Positions 1 to 11,100 of a stretch of 64,000 bases of DNA are shown here, piece after piece; the first letter of the stretch is position 1, and each line of letters opens with the position of its first letter. The translations under genes were made by a program, and so were the position numbers. The notes beneath the pieces were generated by a model that saw only the letters and a list, made by a program, of their open reading frames with translations, searched no databases and had not been told where the DNA came from. This DNA comes from Acanthochlamys bracteata (taxonomy: Eukaryota; Streptophyta; Magnoliopsida; Pandanales; Velloziaceae). Location of the stretch: the NCBI GenBank assembly GCA_019914995.1, contig CM034132.1:2296501-2360500 (forward strand). The letters run 5' to 3'.

Positions 1-805
1 AAAGTTTGAAAGTGCTTTTAAAATAAATATTTTTAGAAAAAAAATATGTTTGTTTTTTTTTTTAAATTAGTTTTTATTAAAAATAATAAATTGAGAAATA
101 AAATTTTTTATTATGTTTTATATTTTAAAAATTTTTTAAATTTATTAAAAATATATTAAAAAATGTGAAGTAAAAAATTATTTTTTAAAATGGAACCCCA
201 AACGCCTCTAGTCATGTATGGTTATATGATTTTATACGTATTATTAATTGTAATGAATGAACTCAACAACTTTGTATTCTGTGATAAATTGCATAAATTG
301 CTATTTAACTATAATCATATATTGATGATGGAAAAAACATTCACATATACATACACGGATGATAACGTGCAATAAGAATGCCAAAGTAAGAACTAAATAA
401 GACTCCTTTATTAAACAACTTTACCAAAAGTGTATCTCAACATTCACCCAATAAATAAAAGATATATATTCCTCTAAAATAGACTTTGAATAATATATAG
501 ACATGAACAGCTTAATTAGCAGTGCTCTTTCTCACATTGAAATTAAAGAAGGTTTGCAAATCTATTAGATAGTTTTTTATTAAAATTTGCTTACAGAAAT
601 CCTTGCCGACATTTATATTCACGATATTAATAAGAGTGAGGAAACACAATTCTTATTAGGGGTCGTTTGGCTTTATTTCTCAAGTATTTTTTTAATCCCT
701 TTTCAATTTTTAGTTTCTCAAAAAAAAAAATTATAATATTTTAAAATTAAAAAAATTTAGAAAATATAAATAAAAGAATACATTTATAGTATTCTTATAT
801 ATATA
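1..805. other. AT-rich non-coding DNA
   Basis: Low-complexity A/T-rich sequence with homopolymer runs. The short ORFs here resemble no family I know and have stop-rich AT codon content, so I see no gene. Confidence 0.6.
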
Positions 806-1141
806 GGGAAGAGATAGGGACAAGCTTTTCTTAAGGACATTTTCGGGCACTACTTCTCCGGTTTATGATCGGGGTGACTTTCAAATTCAATCTTCACTAT
901 TGGATATGAAATTTCAAGATATATAGTTTTAAGTTTTCTTACTTTCTGTCTTCTTGATTAAATGATCGGATGAAAATTAATTCGTGGTCTGATTGAGCTG
1001 AAAATTTTATAAGTAAGTTTTTAACTCATAGTTCTTCATATCCAATGGTGAAGATTAGATTTAAAAGTCGCCCCGGCCATAAACCGGAGAGGGAGTGCCC
1101 GAAAGTGCCCCTTAAAAAGAGAGTTTATTTATCCCTTTCCA
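806..1141. mobile_element. Long-TIR foldback element (MULE-like MITE)
   Basis: The left arm from about 806 to 925 is repeated in reverse complement from about 1025 to 1141. The shared blocks include TTTCGGGCACT, CTCCGGTTTATG and ATTGGATATGAA, so each arm is over 100 bp around a loop of roughly 100 bp. The flanks atatatata (797-805) and atagatata (1141-1149) could be an imperfect 9-bp target duplication, but the DNA there is low-complexity, so this is weak. There is no coding capacity; an ORF that crosses the right arm is fortuitous. Long TIRs with a 9-bp duplication would fit a non-autonomous Mutator-like element. A plain foldback element is the alternative. Confidence 0.7.
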
Positions 1142-1552
1142 TAGATATATATATATTAAAATTAAAAAATAAATTTCTTTTAAAAAAGTTTGAAAAATAT
1201 TATTTTAAAAAATATCTTATTTTAAGCAATACTAAACGTTCTCCGAGCAATAGGAACAAACAGGTCTCCATTTAGCGACAAGATCCTTTGATGCCTCTGT
1301 GCATGCGCCCTTATCATGTGGTATAAAGTTTCCGAGAAGTAATCCAATACTTGGAGATTTATAACTGCAATGTTCATCTTGTCACGCAATGTTTTCTATA
1401 CATTTACTCAATTAGCTTAATTAGTTCTAAATTAATATCATTGACTTTATAGGAATAATTAAGTTATGGTGATCCATGAGATAATATTCCTCCCTTTAAT
1501 TTGAAGTGCAGGTACTGCATGCTCTATTAATCACGAACCCTTCTGATCTCCT

Positions 1553-1560
1553 TATAAATG
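1553..1560 (+). promoter_or_regulatory. TATA box of the HIPP gene
   Basis: TATAAATG lies about 120 bp upstream of the start codon at 1676, a plausible TATA box with a roughly 90 nt leader. The rest of 1142-1675 is promoter and 5' leader with no other gene. Confidence 0.5.
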
Positions 1561-1675
1561 CTTCACAACTAAAGGCATTTCAGAAATCAACTCGTCAACT
1601 CTAATCATTTCTTCCTACAGATAAGAGGTAGCCACTGTAAGAGCTGAGTCAGGAAGAGGAAGGAAATCCATCGAC

Positions 1676-2430
1676 ATGACGGTATACCTATTGTCGGATT
1701 TCTATATACCATTTCATGCATTTGTATCTTATACATCATTAAAAAATACTCATTAATTGCTGTGATCTGTATGAACAGATTGTGGAAATGAGCGTGCATA
1801 TGGACTGCCAAGGTTGTGAAACCAAGATTAGGAAGACTCTCCTAAAACTCAAAGGTACATGTATATATTACTATAGAGATATAATATCGGATGAACTAAT
1901 TAAGATAAAGTAACTAAAGGGTCCGATTTATATTTTAAAAAATCTAATACGATCTAAAATTTGATTTTTTTATTTTATTTTTATTCAATATAAAACTAAT
2001 CACTAATTCTTAAAACTTTTTTTATTTTATCGTCTTCAATTACGAGGGTTTTGATTTTGGTTACACAGGAGTGGACTCGGTGGACATCGACATGGCAAAA
2101 CAGAAAGTAACAGTAACAGGTTACGTCGATCAGAAGAAGGTTCTGAAAACAGTGAGGAAGACGGGAAGGAGGGCAGTGCTATGGCCTTACCCTTACATTT
2201 CTGAATCACAGATCTATACTAACTACTACTACCACCAGTATCATCCGGCAGTTTCGCAGCATTGCATCGCCGGCACCGGGTCTTCGTCTTCTTACAACTA
2301 CAACAAGCATGGATATGTTGATGCAAGCATGTACGGGTATTACTATAGGCCTGCTTACTCTTCTGTCATTGATGAGAAGGCTGGGTCTATCTTTAGTGAT
2401 GATAACCCCCATGGGTGCTCTATCATGTGA
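1676..2430 (+). CDS. Heavy metal-associated isoprenylated plant protein (HIPP)
   Basis: Three coding exons are read: 1676-1681, 1779-1854 and 2069-2430. All have GT-AG borders and the frame stays open, giving about 147 aa. The first exon holds only two codons (Met-Thr). The HMA domain covers residues 1-70, with the metal-binding core MDCQGCE (Cys12 and Cys15) and the usual beta-alpha-beta pattern ending in VLWPYPY. A Tyr/Ser/Asn-rich spacer follows. The protein ends in the CaaX box CSIM, a farnesylation signal. Known HIPPs are membrane- or nucleus-associated metallochaperone-like proteins linked to heavy-metal and drought responses; the role of this member is inferred from family only. A start at the internal Met of exon 2 (residue 6) is possible but would leave the upstream leader unexplained. 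Confidence 0.9.
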
Positions 2431-2943
2431 TTAATATATGTTGATTTTTTTTTGTTTTCAGCTTTTTTTTTCCTTATGCTGTATATATTAATATATGTAT
2501 TTCATGTTGTTGATTTTGTGTTTAGCTAATAGTATATATTTGTGTGGAGTGTGGACGACTAAAGTGTTATCAAAAGTTTCTTATATTTATAAGATTTGAT
2601 TAATTTCGGAGTTGCTTAAAATAATATTCTTTTTAGCAGATCTATATGACCATAAGCGTGCATTTGCTTATCTTTAAACTCATTTTTTTAATTATGTTAC
2701 AAAAAATAAGTTTAAAATTAAAAATAAATTTAATTAAAAATTGTATTTATTGTATATTAAAAATAAATTTAAAATTACAATTTTTAGTTTTAAATTTATT
2801 GTGAAAAAGAAATTCTCGGTGAAAAAATTTTATTTTTATGTTTATTTTATTTTTAAAATTAAATTAAAGTGAATTTTTTTGATCGAAAAAAGTGAGAAGT
2901 AAACACACCCTATAAATGTAAGATGTAAAGGAATGTAATTTAA
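2431..2943. other. 3' flank of HIPP, AT-rich
   Basis: This holds the probable 3' UTR followed by A/T-rich sequence. I see no gene. Confidence 0.5.
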
Positions 2944-3177
2944 GGCGTGTTTATCTCGTATATAAGTGAATAAAGTCAGTTTTTTTAAAATTAATTTAAA
3001 AATAAAATTAAAAATTAAAAATATTTAATAAAAAATAAAATTATATATTAATTTAATATTTATAGTAATTTTTAAAAATAAATTTTTAAAAATATTTATT
3101 AATAAAAATTTTTTATTTTAATATATATATATATTTTTTATATTAAAAATAAATTTAAAGTGTTAGTAAATACGCTC
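2944..3177. mobile_element. Tourist-like MITE
   Basis: An AT-rich 234-bp segment starts GGCGTGTTTA and ends with the reverse complement of GAGCGTATTTAC. TTAA lies on both sides (2940-2943 and 3178-3181), consistent with the TTA/TAA target duplication of PIF/Harbinger elements. It has the same ends as several other copies in the window. Confidence 0.55.
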
Positions 3178-3363
3178 TTAACTGGGCTAGTCTCGGCGCT
3201 CTAAAGCCTCCTCGATAATGGCCCATCTCTGCCAACCCCGAATACGCTTTTTTCTCTTTCAAATTCACTATTGACGGTTGCGTCTTTCCGTTCCATTTTT
3301 TTTTAAAGGAAGTTAAACGTATGCCAACTTCATGTCTGTTACTTTTCGTTCTCAGAGATCTAC

Positions 3364-4500
3364 ATGAGGCCTTCACCTTCCCAACTCTCAAGTGCATCCA
3401 CGACGCTTCCGCCACGGAGGCGAAGGAACCGCCGACGAAGTCCTCCGTCACACTCAGAAGACGAAGAAGAAGAATCCTACTCCCCTACCAACTCGTACCT
3501 CTACGAGAACGACGGCGTAGAAGAAGCGCTGCAAGATTACGAATCATCAAACATCAATGGAGCACGACCAAATACCTACACTGGTTCTCTGTCCTCTGCC
3601 GTCTACTCTACTACTGCGGTGCAGAACTATGTCAACGTTGCACCACTTCCCATCTTCCATGGTGACCCTAGCGAGTGTCCCGTGGCACACTTGATACGCT
3701 TCGAGCGAGTTTGCCGCGCCAACAATGTGACTGATATCGACACAGTTATTCGAATCTTTCCCGTTACTCTTGACAACGAGGCAGCAATGTGGTACGAGCT
3801 CGCTATAGAACCTTACCCTGACATGTCGTGGGACGATATCAAGAACGAGTTCCTGCAAGCCTACAGGCCACCGGATTTCGCTGACCGAGCGAGAGCAGAG
3901 TTGATTGGATTAAGGCAGAAGGAAGGCGAAGGAGTGAACTCTTACCATTTAAGAATGCGGTGGATATTAAAGCGTTGGCCGGACCATGGCATTCCGGAGA
4001 AGGTATTGAAGGGGATATTCGTTGATGGGTTGAGGGAAGATTTTCAAGACTGGATCGTGCCTCAGAGGCCGGAGACGTTGGAGGAAGTCGTGAAGCTTGC
4101 GCTAGGTTGGGAACAGGCGCAGAGCGCGCGCGTCGCCAGACAACGGAGCATGATATGCCCGGAGATCAAAGCGGTAAAGTGCGGGTTCTGTGAAGGCTCG
4201 CATGAAGAGAGTGCGTGTATAGTGAGGAAGAAGATCAGGGAGCTGTGGCTGGAAAGCTTCAAGGACGAGGGCTGTGCTGGAAGAAACGGTGCTCAAGAAC
4301 AAACAGCAATGATGGAGAGCGCGCCGAAGACAGAAGGAGAAAAGGAAAAGGAAGGAGTTACACTAGGTAGACTGGTGAGTATGGGAAAAAGATCTCAATG
4401 CCAGTGTTACAAGCATCAGTGTTGGAAGAAATTGGACGGCGGCGTTGTTATTCCTCCAACAGATTCCAGTGCTCGTACTCCAGATCAATGCAAAGATTAA
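3364..4500 (+). CDS. Gag-like protein, single intact ORF (possibly co-opted retrotransposon gag)
   Basis: One uninterrupted 378-aa frame. The N-terminus is basic and Ser/Arg/Glu-rich. Residues about 95-250 match the retrotransposon Gag fold (Retrotrans_gag type: FHGDPSECPVAHLIRFERVC, then a W-Y/L-rich helical core and FVDGLREDFQDWIVP). A CCHC zinc knuckle follows (Cys273, Cys276, His280, Cys285). I see no protease, reverse transcriptase or integrase after the stop, and no matching LTRs around it; a MITE lies upstream and a repeat block downstream. The base composition is clearly more G/C-rich than the flanks. It looks whole. Two explanations remain: a co-opted Ty3/gypsy-type gag gene, or a solo remnant of an element that happens to be uninterrupted. 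I vaguely recall similar stand-alone Gag proteins in other eudicots, which would favour co-option, but this needs a search. Confidence 0.7.
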   Translation: MRPSPSQLSSASTTLPPRRRRNRRRSPPSHSEDEEEESYSPTNSYLYENDGVEEALQDYESSNINGARPNTYTGSLSSAVYSTTAVQNYVNVAPLPIFHGDPSECPVAHLIRFERVCRANNVTDIDTVIRIFPVTLDNEAAMWYELAIEPYPDMSWDDIKNEFLQAYRPPDFADRARAELIGLRQKEGEGVNSYHLRMRWILKRWPDHGIPEKVLKGIFVDGLREDFQDWIVPQRPETLEEVVKLALGWEQAQSARVARQRSMICPEIKAVKCGFCEGSHEESACIVRKKIRELWLESFKDEGCAGRNGAQEQTAMMESAPKTEGEKEKEGVTLGRLVSMGKRSQCQCYKHQCWKKLDGGVVIPPTDSSARTPDQCKD

Positions 4501-5357
4501 CTAATCAACCACTAGTTCACTGATCAACTATTTTCTCTTCGTATCTCTCTTTGTTTATGAAATTGCAAAAATGTAGTAAGACTAGATTTATATCCATTCT
4601 ACTATTCTTTCTTGAATGTAGTGCAATTTGTGCTATTTTTGTTCATAGTTATAAAAACCGGACCGAACGTTGACCCGAAATGCTGTCCGGATCAACAGAT
4701 CACGGGTTGACCTGCCGGGTCAACCAGCATATGGTCCAGACAGCAGTTACAATACATATAGTAGCACACAGCAAGAAACTTTTTTTGCAAGAGATAGCAA
4801 GGTATATTTCATTTCTAATCCAGATTCTAGACATCAAGAATCTTTACCAAAAACATATCAACATTCTGTTTTCAAAGTTTAACTATGAATGTTACACAAA
4901 ATTGAACTTCTAGTTTCAACAATAATACAAATTGAAAAGCAACAAGCTCATCATTTCATTAATAACATTCAAATAGCAATAATTTTTTAATTTCTAACAA
5001 CATTCAAAGCTTTGTAGCTTTGCAAAGGGATCATAAATTAGAGGATATCCCTTCAAGGCTTCAGCTATGTGGAAGGGTTAAAAAACACATTCAATTCAAG
5101 ACTTCAACTCTGTCAGGCAGTCAGTAAGCTCCTGCACTACTATCTGTGCAATGTTAATCTATGACACTCAATTGGATTGCATAAAAAATCCAATACAATA
5201 AAAGATAGTCATCCAAACAAATAACCAAAGTTGTAACAATCTAGTTTGTAAAAGAAAAATTAATTATGTTATAACATGTATGAAACAAAAGGTTCTGTTT
5301 ATCGCTTCTGTTTTGTAAAGAAAAATCAATTCTGTTTTGTTTGCCAGCAATTCAGTG
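4501..5357. other. Left part of a composite repeat block
   Basis: After the Gag-like ORF the sequence becomes AT-rich. It starts with a G/C-rich tip at about 4650-4730 (AAAACCGGACCGAAC, CGGGTTGACC), of a style often seen at ends of plant non-autonomous DNA elements. No coding match is seen. Confidence 0.4.
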
Positions 5358-5880
5358 ACATACTAGTGCTTATTTTAGGTAAATAGTATTCCACATAAAA
5401 GGAAATTCTATAATAGCACTAAGAAAAAATATTTCACATACAAGTGACATACTAGTGCTTATAATAAATCAGAAATAGTACAAGAAATCCTATACTGCAG
5501 CAAGAAAAATATTCCACATACAAGAATGTCATAGTAGTGCTTATACTAGATAAAAAATAATACATAAAATCCTATGCTGGTAGTAAAAAAAGAATTTCAC
5601 AAAGTCTGCTACACTAGTGCTTATACTACATCAAAAAATAATCATGAAAATCCTATGCTGGCAGCATCTGGTGCTTATATTACATCAACAAAAAAAAAAG
5701 AAATCCAGAAAACCTTATGCTGGCAGCAAGAAAAAAAATTCCACAAAGTCTGCCAATTTGGTGCTTATACTAGATAAAAAAAATATTTAGAAAATCCTAA
5801 CATATGCTGGCAGCAAAAAAAAATACCACATGCAAGACTGCCATACTAGTGCTTATACCAGATAAAAAAAAATCCTTGCA
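5358..5880 (+). repeat. Tandem array of 80-90 bp units
   Basis: The core ctagtgcttat with a following (a)GAT/CAT and A-run, then aaaatcctatgctggcagcaa, recurs with GTGCTTAT-type starts near 5366, 5455, 5537, 5617, 5671, 5761 and 5849. The spacings are 89, 82, 80, 54, 90 and 88 bp. The units are diverged and one is shortened. The array is non-coding; ORFs through it just reflect the periodicity. Confidence 0.8.
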
Positions 5881-6360
5881 CATGTTTGATGATTATTAAA
5901 AAAATGGTAGATATGCACAGTTTATCTAATAAATTAGAAGCGAAGAAAATTTAATTGCAGGATTCAAACCCAGGAACCTTTTTTAAACAGTGATACGATG
6001 CGCACAACTGTGTAGATATCAATTTTTTTCGACAACTTCACAAGCTTTGGGGCCTCTGGAGAAGAAAGAAACCTTGAAGCTCAGGAAAATGAATCGTCCA
6101 ACAATCATGGCAAATTCAAAATTTTCTTTAAAAAAAAAACCTCAACAGACTGCCCGAAAACCTTGCAGCTTTTAAGAATATGAAAATAAGTCCTTTATTA
6201 TTATTCCAGCAAGACGTCGATCACTTGATTGGAATGAACGAAACACAAAAACTAGAAGAAAATGTAGGCGGACAGTGTGCAGACTCAGCGGAGAGATGAA
6301 ATTAGTAGTCGGATACGAGCAGAGTGGTGAAAGCAGACAATGTAGAGCAGAAAACTAACC

Positions 6361-6478
6361 AGAGAGCCTAGTCGGAGAGCGGCGAGTAGAGAGCCGGAGC
6401 GGAGGGCAGAGAGCTGGACAGCGGAGAGCAGAGGGTGGAGAGCAGAGAGTGGAGAGTAAAGAGCCGGAGAGGGGAAGC
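6361..6478 (+). repeat. Purine-rich GA minisatellite
   Basis: A strand-asymmetric run of degenerate GGAGAGC / AGAGAGCCGGAG units, almost free of pyrimidines apart from single C and T steps. It sits inside the composite repeat block between the tandem array and the tip near 6660-6800. Confidence 0.65.
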
Positions 6479-6659
6479 TCGTCGGAGAACGCCAGCGAGC
6501 TTGTTGGAGACGGGAGATCGGAGATCGCGAACGAAATGAAATTAGGGATTTTTGGATTTAGGAGTCGAGCGGCTCAACTCTCAAGCATGTAGATAACAAG
6601 TAAGGTTAGGCTGTAAGTGCTTACACTGTTAGGACTTAGAATTTTTCTTTTTTTTTGGT

Positions 6660-6800
6660 ATAGGAGCAGTTGACCTGGGCAGGGCGGATCGTCTGAGTCA
6701 GAGCGGATCATACCAGATCATATCGGATCGGAACAGATTAATTATATAAATAATCTATTTATAAATTCGGATCGATTTTTTATTCGATCAATAATTTTTG
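6660..6800. repeat. Dispersed repeat tip, related to 47137-47215
   Basis: A segment rich in GGATCG-type words contains cagattaattatataaata and tataaattcggatcgatttt. Its counterpart near 47150-47210 reads cagatttattgcacaaac and tgtaaattcggaccgatttt in the same order. The two are diverged copies of one repeat, probably the end of a non-autonomous DNA transposon. Confidence 0.5.
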
Positions 6801-6830
6801 TTAAACTTTGACCCGTGACCTACGTGAATT

Positions 6831-7050
6831 AGGGCGTGCTTATTTTATAGATAAAATAGATAAAGTTAATTTTTTCAAAGTTAATTTTAAAAATAAAATT
6901 AAAAATATTTAATAAAAATAATATTAATTTAATATTTATAGTAAGTTTTAGAATTAAAATTTAAAAAAAATTATTTAATAAAAAAAATTTTATTTTAATT
7001 TATATAAAAATTTTATATTAAAAGTGAATTTTAAGAAAAATAAGTTTGAG
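6831..7050. mobile_element. AT-rich Tourist-like remnant
   Basis: After TTA, the sequence GGGCGTGCTTATTTTATAG begins an AT-rich stretch of the same style as the other MITE copies. A matching right end is not clear, so it is probably truncated. Confidence 0.35.
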
Positions 7051-7250
7051 GTTTCGGTAATCGGCCGCTGAGATTACGTGCAGCTTAATTTACCACTTAT
7101 GAGATTACGTGCTTTCGATTAATCTCCGCTGAGATTCACAACAGCTTCTTCAGCGGTGATGTAATAAAACCAAACAGAGCGTGCAAACTCCCGCCCCCGC
7201 CCCCGCCTGCAACTTCTCACAAAACCTTTTAGCTCCTTTTCTGGGGACTC

Positions 7251-7259
7251 TATAAATAG
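7251..7259 (+). promoter_or_regulatory. TATA box of the decayed esterase gene
   Basis: TATAAATAG lies upstream of a leader region that continues to the first coding exon at 8140. The sequence 7260-8139 has no coding match and is read as leader with at least one intron. Confidence 0.4.
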
Positions 7260-8139
7260 AAGCAAACGAAACGAAGAAGAAGCAACAGGATGGCTTGTTG
7301 TTGCTCGCAGCCGCCAATTGTAATCGGCCGTTTTGATAATTGTTGGCAACGAAATGCTAAATCTCTGTTTTCTAGCATGAAATTTTGGATTTTCGCACGG
7401 TTCAGTGCTTTTCGCTGTCCCGGAATTTGGTTAGATCACCTTCTGCTTTTGGATTCCTCTGTGAGCTAGCTGGATTTGTTTGATTATGGATTGATGTTGT
7501 TGTGGCTTTTAATTGACTTCTACGTCACTCTTTTGAATTTGTTTTGTTTTTGGAAGATTCTGTGTAATGGTAGCCTGTATTTTGGGGGATGCAAGCTTTA
7601 TGCACTAGATATTAGTTTTGGATCCAGGAATTTTGAACTCTTAGATCGGAGAGAGTGGAGAGCTGGATTTTGGCAGATGGATAGATCGTGTTGGGGACAA
7701 GAATTTGAGTTTGAGATGAAGGGTTTCAACTGCCAAGGTGGTTCGATGCATGTGGAATGTTTTCAGTTGTCTCCCGTTTGAGGGAATGTAAAGCTTGATG
7801 GAGAAATTGCAATTGGTATTCCAAGGTACTGATCTTAGGAAAGATTTAATCTGGACTGGCTGTTACTTGCTCTCTATATGAATTGAGTTACAGTTAGATT
7901 GATCAGTAAATTTTTTAAGTGTAAGTGTGCGCTTAATGAGAAGTGCCACCTTCAAATGGTTAGCATTGAGGATCTATCTTGTAGGATGTTAGAATTGGAT
8001 GTATTGGTCTTAGATTTGTGGAGGATAAGTGGTGTTGTTCTTTGCTAATGGCTGGAAGGTTCTCGTGTTGTCTTTCACATATTTCTTCTTCTTGTAGGGT
8101 TGCTATAATTTGAGTACAACGAGTACCAGAGGCCAAGTG

Positions 8140-11100
8140 ATGGATTTTATACAGGAAGAATGTACAGCGATGAGAGACTCAGCAAAGTCAAAAGTTGACC
8201 TTGATCATCTCCTTGTTCTTGTCCATGGCATTTTGGCTAGGTAACTGTAAGTTCTCAAAAATCTAGTGTTTGCTCTATGTCCAGAGTAGATGGTCTCCAG
8301 CATCTCTAGCTAGTGCTTACTTCTGTTTGACTTTTATATAATTAAATTATGATTGCAAGCATTAAAGTCAATTACAAATGGAGTTGCTAGTTTTTGGAAG
8401 CACAGGATTAGATGGATGGGAGATTTTATGTAAAGCTTTACTCCAACTAAATGCAACTTTTTCAAGGACCGTATAAAAACTTGTTTGATTCTGATTTGTA
8501 TGTAGAAATATAAACCTGTTTAGTGGTTGTTCTGCAGCCCTAGTGATTGGATGTATGTAGAGGCAGAGTTGACAAGCGACTTGGTAGCAACTTCTTGATC
8601 TATGGGATGAGCATATCTTGTTATTTCTTAAGTATTCTGTAGAATTTTTTGGTTGTGCATGTTAATAGATCTACCTTCTGGTTGAGTGATAATTCATTTT
8701 GAAATCTTTATGGTGCGCATGTTTCTTATGAATGGTATCCTGTTTATGTATGGTGGTTCATCTAATACATACACCAAACTTTCAATGGAATTGATGGAGC
8801 TGAAGGCGACTGGCGGATGAAGGACGTATTCATTTTTCTTTGTTTGGTTTTTACAGATTCCTGTGCGCTTTTGCCAGAGGTTTTCACAATTTTTACAGGT
8901 TTTAAGTATAATTAAACAGAGAGATAGAATTTAAAAGGATATCCTTTTCAGCATATGCACTCTTGGTGGGTTGTTTGAAAGATACATATTGCATTACTTT
9001 ATGAGCAAGATGCTGCAAGATGGGTGAAATGACATTCTTTTCAGTTAAAGAGTGACAACAAAGACAGCTCGTCATGTCCTTCCAAAGGAGATAAATTGCT
9101 GGGCTGCAACCAGTCAATTTTAATAACCCTTGCGACTCCACGCTTAGGGATGCAAGAGAATAAGGAGGTGAAACTCATACAATATTCTTTTTTTTACGTG
9201 CACCATTCACGCACAGAAAGACATCAATTAAGTAGTTGAAGCGGACAATTGTTCTAATGTATCAGTCTTTACTTTCAGACTTGGGTGTCTCCACCTTAAT
9301 CTCCTTTCAGTTGTATAGAATTGAGGAAACCAGAAAGCTGCAATGTCTTCCCAAGCGTTATTTACTTTTTGCCAAGTGTATTACAATCGGATAGATTACA
9401 ACAACTAAGAACTGACAGTCACATGGCAGTATTTTGTACCATCTCTTCCCAATTTACTAATTGATGTGCAGCTGGTTCTTATAGAAAACCCACCATAGGA
9501 TGATTCATAAGTTGTTAGCTTACATCAATAATGCTCTCAGTCAGCGTGGGGTATCCCCAGTCCATAATGCGCTTTCTACTATATAAATTAGATGTTCAAA
9601 GAGAGAAAAAAAGTAACAAACTCTGCAGTAAATAATCAGTATTTTCAAGCTCTCACCAAGTTGTAGCTCTACTTTAATTTAAAACATTCTAAGTTTGGTT
9701 TGCTTGTACTAGATGTGTTATGAGTGAGCAATAGATATCTGAAATCTGGAGCAGTTTTTTTCTCTGAGCATCAAAAGCTCTCCCTCTCTTAACTTTGTAT
9801 TGTGTAGTTGTACTCTGTTTTTGGGTAAGATTGTTCTGTGTTTCATATGCCATTCGCCTTTACACTAAGCTCCTTCATGTGAGGAATGTGGTGAGACCAA
9901 TTTGTAAAAAGCTAATGTGACTTTTTTTCTATTCCAGCTGCCCTTTCTGTTGGGATATTTTGGAAAAACTTGCAGCACCTATTGCATCATTCTTAGTTGG
10001 TAGAACTGCCCGTCAGCTATTTCTGACTGATGGTAAACCAAGTAAGCAACCACAGCTATTTCTGACTGATGGTAAACCAAGTAAGCAACCACTACTTCTG
10101 AGGATGGCCTCTGATTGTGAAGACATAAAATTTATGTAAGTGAAGTTTGCACATCCGTTAACTTGAATCTTTTGTGTATGCCTGAAACTTTTGGGTTTAT
10201 CTTACAGATCTGCTCTTACTGCTTTAAACTCCTGCATTCTTTAGGCCAACATCTCAGTTGGTCGTATACCTTATGATAAAAGAGTTTATTCTATCTTAAG
10301 AACATGTTGTTCTCTCTGCTTTATTTGCAAAGTTCTAGTTCCTAAACTTAAGCAGATATGGTGGGTTGGCAAATGCCTTCCATAAGGAGAGAAACTGAGC
10401 TTGATAAGGTATTTGCATTTTTTTATGCATTAATTATTTAATGTGATCGTATACTGTAAGCTAATTGGTACTTATGTATAGAGGCCTTCTCCATTTAAGC
10501 AAGATCCATGCGTGAAGCTAATGACAACTCTATTTGAATTATGTTATATTCTTGTATGCCTGCTTACATTCCGTTTTTTAATGTCATTCATGTTAATTTC
10601 GTGGATGCAACATGTAGAGATCTTTTTGGTGGGGTTCAATGCCATTGCACCTATAATGTAACCAGTTATCAGAGAAACTTTATTAAGCATATCATATGAG
10701 ATGATATAGCATGTGGCACAGTCCTGAAGTCCAACATACTAAACTTCTTCCTTGGTGGATAGGTAAACTACATCATATTGAATATAGGGATTTTCTAGGT
10801 TGGATTATTCTGCATTTTGCGATGTTTTTGTGGGAGCTATGGCGTGTTTGAACTAGCTTTGTGAAAGGTGAATATATAATTAGTCTCTTTACAAAAATTG
10901 TCTGTCTTTGAACAAGCTCCAACCAATTGATTCTGAAGGTAAGATCATAGCTATTCATATGGTAGACACATCTTTATCAATTCAAGTGGCAACCAAACTA
11001 AAAGAAGATCCAACTCAAATAGTTTGAGAGGGATCAGTGGCATTTAATATTTCATTGATTTATTGGTTAACTTGATGGGAATGGAAATAATATGAAACAA

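Noticed and set aside
2206-2412. Minus-strand ORF opposite the HIPP last exon.
   Set aside because: Antisense shadow of the Tyr/Ser codon-rich HIPP exon, with no family match.
5358-5880. CRISPR-like array, because units repeat at regular spacing.
   Set aside because: The whole unit repeats with divergence, there are no unique spacers between identical repeats, and the DNA is plant nuclear.
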